DNA of 24,201 nt from an uncultured Opitutia bacterium (GTDB lineage: Bacteria > Verrucomicrobiota > Verrucomicrobiia > Opitutales > UBA953). Where the stretch lies: the NCBI GenBank assembly GCA_903868455.1, contig CAIPVK010000078.1, positions 1-24,201 of the forward strand, given 5' to 3'. Below the pieces are notes generated by a model. It did no database searches. It was not told where the DNA came from and was given only the letters and a program-made list of their open reading frames with translations. The translations under genes and the position numbers were made by a program. Positions 8,885 to 16,398 of the stretch are shown here, piece after piece (position 1 is the stretch's first letter; each line of letters starts with the position of its first letter).

Positions 8885-9605
8885 CCCCCGCGGGAGCCGG
8901 CTTGGGCGCGGACGCGCCGGGCTTGCCGCCGGGCGCGAAGACCACGGGCGGCGGCTCCGGCTGGCGGCGCTCCTCGACGCCCTTGAGGCCGACCCCGTGC
9001 GAGTCGGGCGGTCCGGGCAGGACGAAGTAGAGCGTGCGCACGTCCTCCTGGGGGAAGAGCCGGAGGTTGTAGCCGACGCCCCACTGGCCTTCCCGCTGGG
9101 TCAGGAACAGGAGCATGGCGTAGCCGCGGGCGTCCGGCGCGGGCCGGGCGACGAACTCGCCCCCCGCCGGGATGACCCTGGGCTCGCCCGAGCCGCGGAG
9201 GCCGAGGGGCTTGCCCGTGAGGTTGAAGAGACGCACGGTGCCGTAGGGGAAGGCCCCCGGGGAATCGTCGACCTGGATGATGCGCTGGCCGCCCTTGCCA
9301 TCCGGGGCGATCAGGAGGATGAGCCGGGCGCCGTCCGCCAGCCGCGTCGAGGCGAGGGGCTGGGTGGATCCGGCCAGGGTCTTGCGCAGCAGGGTGAGGT
9401 CGGCCGGGCCGCGGTAGACCTGCTCGGCGGTGAGGAAGTCCGAGGTGATGAGCAGGGGGGCCCAACCCTTCGAGAGGGTGTAGCCGCCGTCCACCGGCTC
9501 GGTGAAGGACAGCGCGCGGAAGCGGGCGGTGATGGCGGGCTCCTCGGGGCGCTGCTGGGCGGCGGCGGCCAGGGGGAGGAGGGCGAGGGCGAGGAGGCGG
9601 CGCAT
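8862..9605 (-). CDS. Small secreted protein of unknown function, downstream of the prepilin-like gene
   Basis: Protein of 247 aa with a typical signal peptide (MRRLLALALLPLAAAAQQ, cut probably near residue 16). No known domain was recognised. The mature part looks beta-rich, with short segments such as VRLFNLTGKPLGL and YAMLLFLTQREGQWGVGYN, and ends in a Pro/Ala/Lys-rich low-complexity tail (KPGASAPKPAPAGVKPA). The start lies 3 bp after the final stop of the upstream prepilin-like gene, so translation is probably coupled and the two likely work together at the cell envelope. The 3' end overlaps recJ by 23 bp on the opposite strand. If the TGA at 10116 terminates translation, the coupling from the ribosome finishing at 9609 would be lost. 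Confidence 0.8.
   Translation of the reverse strand: MRRLLALALLPLAAAAQQRPEEPAITARFRALSFTEPVDGGYTLSKGWAPLLITSDFLTAEQVYRGPADLTLLRKTLAGSTQPLASTRLADGARLILLIAPDGKGGQRIIQVDDSPGAFPYGTVRLFNLTGKPLGLRGSGEPRVIPAGGEFVARPAPDARGYAMLLFLTQREGQWGVGYNLRLFPQEDVRTLYFVLPGPPDSHGVGLKGVEERRQPEPPPVVFAPGGKPGASAPKPAPAGVKPAANR
8875..8901. terminator. Nested inverted repeat at the recJ / secreted-protein convergent junction
   Basis: GCCGGCT (8875-8881) pairs with AGCCGGC (8895-8901), and the loop contains a second perfect palindrome, CCCGCGGG (8887-8894). It begins at the last codons of recJ and lies inside the coding end of the opposite gene. No T-tract. Possible terminator; inferred. Confidence 0.35.
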
Positions 9606-9608
9606 CGG

Positions 9609-10115
9609 TCAGATCTCGTCGGCCCGGAGCCAGCGCGCGGAGACGATGCGGAAGCGCCGGCCGAGCTGCTTGTTGACCCCGAGCATCGTCGCGGGATCGG
9701 CCGAGGGGGCGTCGACGGCGGCGCAGTGGTCGGGCGTGCGCTGGACCACGGCCTCGATCCAGGCGCGGCCGCGCATGTCGCCGTTGGGGGCGCGCACGTC
9801 GCCGTAGGCGCGGATGACGAAGGTGTCCGACCGGGTGCCGATGTGCGAGCCGATGGCGGCGAGGATGTCCTGCTGCAGCAGCGAGCCCGGGGCGAACAGC
9901 GCGGCGTGCGCCCGGTTCGTGCCGGACTTCGACGCGATGCCCGCGGAGCGCGAGCCCGAGTCCCAGCTCTCGACGGCCTCGGGATTCGTCGTCCAGGACT
10001 GCTGGCCGTCGCCTTGGTTGGGGCCGATGCTGGCGGCGGTGACAAGGGGCGCGCCGGACGGGCGGTTGCCGACCTGCGCGCCTTCCGTCTCGGCCCGGGC
10101 GATGGCGGCCTGGAG
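9609..10115 (-). pseudogene. C-terminal 168 codons of the Verru_Chthon-type protein, separated by an in-frame TGA
   Basis: This segment is in exactly the same frame as the 1165-codon reading frame at 10116-13613 and is divided from it only by TGA 10116-10118. It begins LQAAIARAETEGAQVGN and ends QLGRRFRIVSARWLRADEI. My translation shows no other stop and third codon positions remain almost all G or C, as in working genes here. The only in-frame ATG/GTG/TTG start seen is a GTG at 9797, which would give just 62 residues, so the segment is unlikely to be an independent gene. The final stop is 3 bp before the next start codon, the spacing of an intact operon. It is either a newly broken gene end, a read-through extension, or the result of one wrong base. 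Confidence 0.75.
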
Positions 10116-13100
10116 TCAGCCGGACTTCGCCTGGGCGAGGTTGGTCGAGCGCCCGCTGACCGGCTGGGTGGCGGTCGTGTCGAGGAAGCGGTTCACGAAC
10201 TGGGACAACCCCAGGAAGGGCGTGGGCACGGGCACCTTGGCGCCCGCCGCGGTGGCCCCGCGGTATTGGCGTTCCGCGGCCAAGGGGGTCGTCTTGTTGA
10301 GCTGGCGATCGACGGGGGTGCGGACGGCGAACTGCGTCCGGAAGCGGATCTCGTCGACGATGGAGCGCGCCAGCAGGCGGATCTGGTCGTCGTCCACGGA
10401 GGACCAGCCGCTCCAGGTGTCGGCGTTGGCGAACGCCGACCGGGGCGAGGCCTTGGCCGCGGTGTCGGCGCGCTCGCTGCGCCGGAAGCGGGTGTCGGCC
10501 GAGGTGTCGCCGCCGTTGCGCGCGCGCTTGGTGGCCGCCAGCACGGCGGTCCACGCGTCGACCGAGGTTGAGTTGACGTTGAAGGCGCCCTCGTTGACGA
10601 GATGGCCGGCCATCTTGTTGCGGTCCTTCACCTCGGCGGCGACCGTGGCGTCGGCGCCGTTGCGGCCCCGCGCCAGGCGCATGCGCGGGTTGGCCAGCGT
10701 CCCGGTGCCGGCCAGGAAGTCGTCGAGCACCTTGGTCAGGCTGCGGGTCTCCGAGTAGGCGCTGCCGAGGCTCACCTCGGGACCGGCGGACGAGAGGAAG
10801 TAGCGGTCCCACACCGCGAGGTTGGCGAGGTAGGCGCGGTCGGCGTCGGTCCAGTTCTCCGTCGGGCGGTAGTGCACCACCTTGTCGAGCGGGAGGTTGG
10901 GGTTCGCGAAGCCCGCGCCGATGGTGTAGAAAGGGTCCTGGTCGCGCATCGTCAGGTTGGCGTGGGCGTACTCGGCCAGGGACTGCGGGGGTCTCAGGGG
11001 GATGCCCGTGAGCACGGCCGAGGTCTGGCCCCCGAGCCCGCTCCAGTTGGAGACGCCGCCCATCGCCATCTGCCCGGCCCCGTCCCCGATCTCGAAGGCC
11101 TCGCCCCAGGTGTTGGGAGCCCGGAGGGTCATCCGGTAGCTGGGCGAGCTGGTCGCGTAGCCCGCGCCGAACGTGGGGTTGTAGGGGTCGAAGCCGTTGG
11201 CGTCCCCGCGCGTCATCATGGTGAGCGGGTTGGAATGGGTCAGGATGGGGAAGGGCAGCGGGTCCTTGGGCCAGCGCACCGAGTAGTCCATCACCGCGAC
11301 GATCTGCGGCGGAGCTCCGGGGGAGGGGTACGCGAAACCGGCGGGGAAGGTGCGGACGCCGGGATTGCCGTTGCGGGTCATGCCGAGCGAGCTGTCGAAG
11401 AGCTCGGTGTGCTCGCTCGAGCGGTTGTAGATGGCGTCCGAGCCGTTGGCGCTCTCCATGATGGAGTCCCCGGGCCAGCTCGTCATGAGGTGACGGATGT
11501 AGAAGGCTCCCTGGGGGCGGAGGCCGACCGACAGGGAGTCTCCGGGGACGTCCAGGTTGGTGCCGTCCGGCTTGGGGATCCTCAGCCAGAACCCGCCGTT
11601 GAAGTCGTAGGTGTTGGCGGTGGTCGCGATGCGCGCGAACGGCACCGGCTGGGAGGCCGGAGGGGTGAAGATACGGAACTCGCCGGGCGCCAGCGTCACC
11701 TCGGGGATGTAGGTCCGCAGGCTCTCGGTGGCGTTTGAGCCCGAGTCTACGCCTTGGGCGAGCTGGAGCATCGTCCGGTTCCACGAGCCCAGCGAGGGGG
11801 TCGAGAAGTCGAAGACCCACGAGTTCCACCAGCGGAAGGACAGGCGGGTCGCGGCGCTGTCGGACCCGTTCATCCGGCGCAGCGCCATCGCGACGTTGTG
11901 CGGGTTGTGCAGGACGACGACGGGGGTGCAGACGAGCCGCAGCGCGCCGCCCTCCTGCTGGACGCCGAAGACGATGGCGACCCTCGAGATGTAGGGCGTC
12001 GCGGCGACGCGCAGGGGCTTGATGCTCGGCGAGCCCCCTCCCAGCGAGCCGTTGGACGCGGCGGCCGACGAGAGGGAGTAGGCGCTGTAGCCGAAGGCGC
12101 CGCCGTTCATGTCGTTGACGAACGGGTCGCTTCGCACGCCACCGTCGTTCGGGATGTCCATCCGGTTGTAGATATGGCTGTAATGGTAGGTGCCGCCGAC
12201 GCCGGGCTGCATGCGCTCGTTCTGCACGACGTTGGGCCAGAAGGTGCGGGCGCGGAGCGTGGGGTTGGTCGCGCTCGGCCACTCGACCTGCTTGTAGAGG
12301 CGGTGGAAGTCGCGCAGCAGGAGCCAGGTCGGACCGCGCATCGAGATGTAGCCGCGCGTCGAGTCGTCGGGGTCGTGCCAGTTGTGGGTGTAGAGCGCGG
12401 CGACGTCGTAGCGGTACGGCGTGCGCCCGGTGTCGTCGGGGTAGGGCGGCGCGGCGGCGGAGGGCGTCGCGCCGGCCGAGGGCCACTCGGGCGCCCAGAC
12501 CGGCATCCAGATCTTCACCGAGCGGGTGAACTCCATGATCGGCGGGTCCGCGCGGGTCGCCAGGTTCATCTTCCAGAAGTGCAGGGTCGCGCCGCCGGGC
12601 CCCTCCCCGAACTCGCTCGCCATGAAGTCGGCGTCGTTCAGCTCGAAGGCCTGGGAAAGGTCGACCTTGAGCCCGCCCCAGAACGAGTCGGTCAGGAGGC
12701 CTTGCGACCAGAAGGAGAGGTCGTGCCGGAGGCGGCGGTGACGGAGCGACGTGGCCGGAAGGCCGGTCGGCGCGGCGTCGGAGTAGCCGAGCGCGGCGAC
12801 CGCGGGCAGGCCGAGGTCCGAGTGCCCCATGAGGTTCGCGAGCAGGGCGTCGGGCGCCAGCGCGTCCAGGCCGGCGAGGGCGTCGATGCCCGCGCGACCG
12901 CTCGCGGTCAGCATCCCGCGCGCGACATGGGCGTTGGTCCCGCTCGCATGGCGGGTGTCGTGGAGGTTGGCCCGGGCCTTGATGCCCTCGTCGCCGATCC
13001 AGTAGGCGTAACCCATGCCGCCCGCGTCCGGCGAGGCGATGCGGGGCAGGGTGACGCGGCCGTCCGGCCGCCCGGGATCGGTCGAGGTCGCGAGCTCGTG

Positions 13101-13613
13101 AGGGGTCGCGCTGGCGTCGCCGACCAGGGGGATGGCGAGGTAGCCCGCGGTGCTGGTCGTTGGCGCGTAGTCGCTCTGCCAAGGGAGCCACTGGTCGGCG
13201 GTGTAGTCGGTCGAACCGCTGAGGGAGACCGACTGGGCGCCCGCCGCCTTGTCATGCCGGCCGCTGACCAGCCAGGCGGGCGGCTGCTGGGGGATGTCGG
13301 ACCGCCAGACCCCGGTCCAGAGAGGGTTCCGAATCGTCGCCCAGGTCCAATTGGGCTGGGTGGTGTCGGCCGTGATGTCGGCCCGGGCCGTGACCCTCCG
13401 GTCGGCGCCGGCCTCCTGCTGGAGGTGGGCCAAGGCGAGCCTCAGGCTGGATAGGGCGGCCAAGCGTCCCTGGGCGGAGGCGAGACGGGCCGTGGCGGCT
13501 CGGGATTCGATGCTCAGGAAGCCGGCAAGGCTCAGGACTACCAGCACCAAGAGGGCCATGACCGCGAGGGACAGGACCAGGCTGAAACCGGGGCTTTTTC
13601 GGGCGGTCGACAA
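10116..13613 (-). CDS. Verru_Chthon cassette protein A-like giant prepilin-like protein, truncated by in-frame TGA
   Basis: Reading frame of 1165 codons, which would be 1334 with the C-terminal part beyond the TGA. The N-terminus (KSPGFSL, then a hydrophobic stretch at about residues 9-31, then ALAHLQQEAGADRRVTARAD) resembles the prepilin-like start of a large protein family described in Verrucomicrobia/Chthoniobacter (TIGR02600 type). The rest is a long envelope/extracellular domain rich in Asn, Gly, Trp and Tyr, e.g. NPHNVAMALRRMN and WGEAFEIGDGAG. Function in the family is unknown; it is presumed to be exported through a pilus-like or type II-like system. The start is a TTG at 13613, since an in-frame TGA lies upstream with no ATG or GTG between, and AGGG sits about 10 bp before it. 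The other cassette members (B, C, D) are not adjacent. The family assignment is from memory of the pattern, not a search. Confidence 0.75.
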   Translation of the reverse strand: MSTARKSPGFSLVLSLAVMALLVLVVLSLAGFLSIESRAATARLASAQGRLAALSSLRLALAHLQQEAGADRRVTARADITADTTQPNWTWATIRNPLWTGVWRSDIPQQPPAWLVSGRHDKAAGAQSVSLSGSTDYTADQWLPWQSDYAPTTSTAGYLAIPLVGDASATPHELATSTDPGRPDGRVTLPRIASPDAGGMGYAYWIGDEGIKARANLHDTRHASGTNAHVARGMLTASGRAGIDALAGLDALAPDALLANLMGHSDLGLPAVAALGYSDAAPTGLPATSLRHRRLRHDLSFWSQGLLTDSFWGGLKVDLSQAFELNDADFMASEFGEGPGGATLHFWKMNLATRADPPIMEFTRSVKIWMPVWAPEWPSAGATPSAAAPPYPDDTGRTPYRYDVAALYTHNWHDPDDSTRGYISMRGPTWLLLRDFHRLYKQVEWPSATNPTLRARTFWPNVVQNERMQPGVGGTYHYSHIYNRMDIPNDGGVRSDPFVNDMNGGAFGYSAYSLSSAAASNGSLGGGSPSIKPLRVAATPYISRVAIVFGVQQEGGALRLVCTPVVVLHNPHNVAMALRRMNGSDSAATRLSFRWWNSWVFDFSTPSLGSWNRTMLQLAQGVDSGSNATESLRTYIPEVTLAPGEFRIFTPPASQPVPFARIATTANTYDFNGGFWLRIPKPDGTNLDVPGDSLSVGLRPQGAFYIRHLMTSWPGDSIMESANGSDAIYNRSSEHTELFDSSLGMTRNGNPGVRTFPAGFAYPSPGAPPQIVAVMDYSVRWPKDPLPFPILTHSNPLTMMTRGDANGFDPYNPTFGAGYATSSPSYRMTLRAPNTWGEAFEIGDGAGQMAMGGVSNWSGLGGQTSAVLTGIPLRPPQSLAEYAHANLTMRDQDPFYTIGAGFANPNLPLDKVVHYRPTENWTDADRAYLANLAVWDRYFLSSAGPEVSLGSAYSETRSLTKVLDDFLAGTGTLANPRMRLARGRNGADATVAAEVKDRNKMAGHLVNEGAFNVNSTSVDAWTAVLAATKRARNGGDTSADTRFRRSERADTAAKASPRSAFANADTWSGWSSVDDDQIRLLARSIVDEIRFRTQFAVRTPVDRQLNKTTPLAAERQYRGATAAGAKVPVPTPFLGLSQFVNRFLDTTATQPVSGRSTNLAQAKSG

Positions 13614-13711
13614 GACCGTCTTACCCTGTCGGCGACCCCGTCGACTTCAACAGAATTTACCTTCGTAAAAGGGGTGGGAACCGTGTCCGACCCCCTGTGT
13701 CTTAAGCCCCG
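13614..13711. promoter_or_regulatory. Divergent intergenic region with AT-rich hairpin
   Basis: 98 bp between two divergent starts. It contains one of the most A+T-rich patches of the window, CAGAATTTACCTTCGTAAAA, within which TTTAC (13656-13660) and GTAAA (13665-13669) form a perfect inverted repeat around CTTC. Such a dyad between divergent genes could be an operator or part of overlapping promoters. TAAATT read leftward is a weak -10 candidate. No -35/-10 pair with good spacing was found. Confidence 0.35.
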
Positions 13712-15283
13712 ATGCGACGCCTGCTCGTCCTCTTCCTCCCGCTTTCCCTGCTGGCTTCCGGCCTGGGGGTGGACAACGCGACGCCGGTTCGTTTCGGCGC
13801 CCGCTTTGCCGACGGGCCGGGCTTCCGCGTCGCCCGTTTCAACGCCGAGCACGGCATCCACCTGCCGGTGCGTTCCGAGGGTGGCGAGACCGAGGTCGTC
13901 GCGCGCCTTCGCCTGCCCAAGGGCAGGAAGTGCCGGCTCGAGGTGAAGGGCCACGGTTTGGCTCTATCGGCCGAGGTGGTCGGCACCGGCTCGTTCGCCG
14001 AGGTGAGCCTCGGGCGTGGCAAGCTCTCGCCCGGTCTGGGGCGCCTCTCCCTCAACGCCCCGGGCGCCCGCGGGCTTGAGTTGGCCGAGATCCGGCTTCC
14101 CGGTCTCGCCGCGACGTCCCCCGCGGTCCTGCCGCTCGCCACGGCCTACGTCGACGACGGGAAGGGCGGGGCGCGCTCGTGGTGCCGCCTCTCGCTGAGG
14201 GACGGCGGCGAGGCCCGCGTGCCCGTCGTCTCGGATCGCGAGGGCGAGGTCGACCTGGTCGTCGTGCGCGGCGCCTCCAAGGGCTCGCTGTCCGTCTCCG
14301 TTTCCGGACCCGCGATGTCGCTCGCCCCGGCTCCCGAGGGAAGTTCCGACCGCGTCCGCGTCGCGGTGGGCAAGGGCACCCAGCTCATCCGGATCCGCGC
14401 GGTCGGCGGAGACGTCGACGTCGAGGGCGTGGTGGTCGAGGGGCGGACGGTCTCGACGCTCTGGACCCTGCCTTCCGGCGCGGCCCAATCCGTCCACTTC
14501 GGCTACCCCGTCCCGCGCGGCGTCCACGCCGTCTGGGCCTACGCCGAGGCGATCGCCGAGCCCGGGCCGGAGTCCACCTACCACTGCGTGCTCGGTTTCA
14601 ACCAAGGCTACTTCGGCTATCAGGTGCGCTACGATCGCGGACGGCCCGACGACCGTTGGTTCATCTACTCGCTCTGGGACAACGGCTACGTGCGCAACCA
14701 CGAGAAGACGGAGACCTCCGAGGAGCTGCGCGACAAGGTGGTGACGCTCCTCGCCAAGGGGCCGGGCGTGAACGCCAGCGCGTTCGACCACGAGGGCTCG
14801 GGCGGCCATTCCCATCTGCCCTTCCGATGGAGGGACGGCGTCCCCTACAAGTTCCTCCTCGGCGTGCGGCCCGACGGCTCGTCCGCCGTCTTCTCCGCCT
14901 GGGTCGACGGCCCCGACATCGGGGGATGGCGCTTCCTCACCTCCTTCCGCCGACCCGCCACCGAGGCGCGCCTCGACGGCCTCTACTCCTTCGTCGAGGA
15001 CTGGACGGGTCGCCAGGGCGATCGCGAGCGCGCCTGCCGCTACCGCAACCTCTGGGTGGCCGACTCCGCCGGCCGTTGGACCCGCATCACCCAGGCCCAC
15101 GCGACCGCGACCGACGAGCTCGGCCGACGCGACTTCGGCCACCGCGTGGTCGGCGACGCCGTCGAGCTGCGCACCGGCGGCTACCGGCACGCGGACGGAC
15201 GCCAAGGGTTCGCGCTGGAGGTTCCCGTCTCGGGCCCGGCTCCCGCGATCGACCTCGCCCGCCTGCCCGGCTCGGGCAACTGA
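13712..15283 (+). CDS. Secreted DUF3472 domain protein
   Basis: Protein of 523 aa with a signal peptide (MRRLLVLFLPLSLLASG). The C-terminal half (about 260-480) resembles DUF3472, with YHCVLGFNQGYFGYQVRY (290-307), WFIYSLWDNG (316-325), FRWRDGVPYKFLLGV and an AWVDG...GWRFLTSFRRP segment; the pattern recalls a beta-sandwich related to carbohydrate-binding folds. The N-terminal part consists of two beta-rich regions, possibly accessory binding domains of the DUF5077 kind, with lower certainty. DUF3472 proteins have no established enzymatic activity; they often occur in polysaccharide-degradation clusters. The ATG at 13712 opens the two-gene unit with the propeller glycosidase-like gene 2 bp downstream. 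No Shine-Dalgarno motif is visible. Confidence 0.78.
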   Translation: MRRLLVLFLPLSLLASGLGVDNATPVRFGARFADGPGFRVARFNAEHGIHLPVRSEGGETEVVARLRLPKGRKCRLEVKGHGLALSAEVVGTGSFAEVSLGRGKLSPGLGRLSLNAPGARGLELAEIRLPGLAATSPAVLPLATAYVDDGKGGARSWCRLSLRDGGEARVPVVSDREGEVDLVVVRGASKGSLSVSVSGPAMSLAPAPEGSSDRVRVAVGKGTQLIRIRAVGGDVDVEGVVVEGRTVSTLWTLPSGAAQSVHFGYPVPRGVHAVWAYAEAIAEPGPESTYHCVLGFNQGYFGYQVRYDRGRPDDRWFIYSLWDNGYVRNHEKTETSEELRDKVVTLLAKGPGVNASAFDHEGSGGHSHLPFRWRDGVPYKFLLGVRPDGSSAVFSAWVDGPDIGGWRFLTSFRRPATEARLDGLYSFVEDWTGRQGDRERACRYRNLWVADSAGRWTRITQAHATATDELGRRDFGHRVVGDAVELRTGGYRHADGRQGFALEVPVSGPAPAIDLARLPGSGN

Positions 15284-15285
15284 GG

Positions 15286-16359
15286 ATGCGCCGCCTCCTG
15301 GCCTTGCTTCCCTGCGCTCTCTGCCTCGCGGGGCAAGACACGCTCCGCCTCGAGGTCGAGCCGCTTCCCGCCGCCACGCGGGTCCTGCTCGAGAAGGGTG
15401 AGTCCGGCCGCCATCTCTACGTGCAGGAAGGGTGGTTCACCTGGTGCCCGAGCCTGATCCGCGAGCCGTCCGGCCATTGGCGCCTGTTTCACTCGCGCTG
15501 GCCCGCCTCGCGCACCTTCGCCGGCTGGCTCACGCATTCCGAGGTCGCCTCCGCCGCCGGCGCGTCGCCGGAGGGCCCGTTCGGCGCCGCCGCCACCGTG
15601 CTGCCTGCCGGGGACGGAGCCGGCGGCGCCTGGTTCAACGCGCACAACCCGAAGATCGAGCGTTTCGGCGAGCGCCACTGGCTGCACTTCATTCGCACGC
15701 GCGGCGCGGGCATGGAAGAGGAGGGCAGGGCCGCGGTCGCGCGGACGGGGCCCTCGCACCCCGCCTGGAAGCGCGACCTGCGTCCGAACCAACGGACCTT
15801 CGCGGCCCGCGCCCCGAGCTTGGACGGCCCATGGGAGATCCTCCCCGAGCCCCTCCTTGAGCCCTCGGGCCCGATCCGCGTCCTCGCCGTCAATCCCGCG
15901 GTGGTGGCCCGTCCGCAGGGCGGCTACCTGATGATCGTCAAGGGCGACCGGCCCGGCGCCAGGGATTTCGTCCGCAACCAGGCGGTGGCCCTCGCGCCCG
16001 ATCCCGCCGGACCCTGGCGCCTGCAACCCGAGCCGGTCATCGCCGACCTCGACACGGAGGACATCTCGGCCTGGCACGATCCCGTCCGCGACCGGTATTA
16101 CGCCGTGTTCCACGCGACGGGACCGGACGGCTTCATCGGCATGATGACCTCGGAGGACGGCGTCCGTTGGACACGAGCCGCCCAGTTCCGGCTGACCGAC
16201 AAGCGGCTCCGGTTCGACGATGGCACAAGCCTCGTGCCCTCGATGCTGGAGCGTCCCTGGGTGCTGAGGGACGACCAAGGCCGCCCGACCCATCTCCTCT
16301 GCGCCGTCGGGCTGCGCGCCACCACGGGCATCGTCATCCTGCGGCTGTCCGCCCGCTAG
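15286..16359 (+). CDS. Secreted five-bladed beta-propeller glycoside hydrolase-like protein (GH43/GH117-like)
   Basis: Protein of 357 aa with a signal peptide (MRRLLALLPCALCLAGQ; no proper lipobox). Repeated blade-like motifs are visible: WCPSLIREPSGHWRLFHS (53-70), AHNPKIERFGERHWLHF (119-135), AVNPAVVARPQGGYLMIVKG (201-220), SAWHDPVRDRYYAVFHA (261-277) and DDGTSLVPSMLERPWVL (311-327), plus SEDGVRW (289-295). This is the layout of the GH43/GH62/GH117 and GH32/GH68 superfamilies. Acidic residues such as E258, D259, D265 and D311-D312 are candidate catalytic positions, but the family triad cannot be assigned from sequence reading alone. The start ATG is 2 bp after the DUF3472 stop, so the two are co-translated. 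Substrate unknown. Confidence 0.7.
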   Translation: MRRLLALLPCALCLAGQDTLRLEVEPLPAATRVLLEKGESGRHLYVQEGWFTWCPSLIREPSGHWRLFHSRWPASRTFAGWLTHSEVASAAGASPEGPFGAAATVLPAGDGAGGAWFNAHNPKIERFGERHWLHFIRTRGAGMEEEGRAAVARTGPSHPAWKRDLRPNQRTFAARAPSLDGPWEILPEPLLEPSGPIRVLAVNPAVVARPQGGYLMIVKGDRPGARDFVRNQAVALAPDPAGPWRLQPEPVIADLDTEDISAWHDPVRDRYYAVFHATGPDGFIGMMTSEDGVRWTRAAQFRLTDKRLRFDDGTSLVPSMLERPWVLRDDQGRPTHLLCAVGLRATTGIVILRLSAR

Positions 16360-16388
16360 CCGCCGCGGCGGCGCGCCCCTCGGGCGCG
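16359..16388. terminator. Tandem perfect hairpins between convergent genes
   Basis: GCCGCCGCGGCGGC (16359-16372) starts at the last base of the TAG stop and is a 14-bp perfect palindrome. CGCGCCC-CTC-GGGCGCG (16372-16388) follows at once with a 7-bp stem. The opposite gene ends at 16399. No T-tract; probable shared terminator for both strands. Confidence 0.5.
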
Positions 16389-16398
16389 GCCGGATGCC

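Noticed and set aside
10116..10118. Selenocysteine at the in-frame TGA.
   Set aside because: No redox motif surrounds it and the following sequence lacks a convincing SECIS-like hairpin; kept only as an unlikely option.
8791..13191. A 1466-codon reverse-strand frame overlapping the prepilin-like gene.
   Set aside because: Arg/Pro/Ala-rich +1-type shadow of the real frame with no recognisable segments; it also runs through the 247-aa secreted protein and the end of recJ.
15286..15330. Lipoprotein signal on the propeller glycosidase-like protein.
   Set aside because: The two cysteines (C10, C13) lack the preceding [LVI]-x-[GAS] pattern and lie inside the hydrophobic core.
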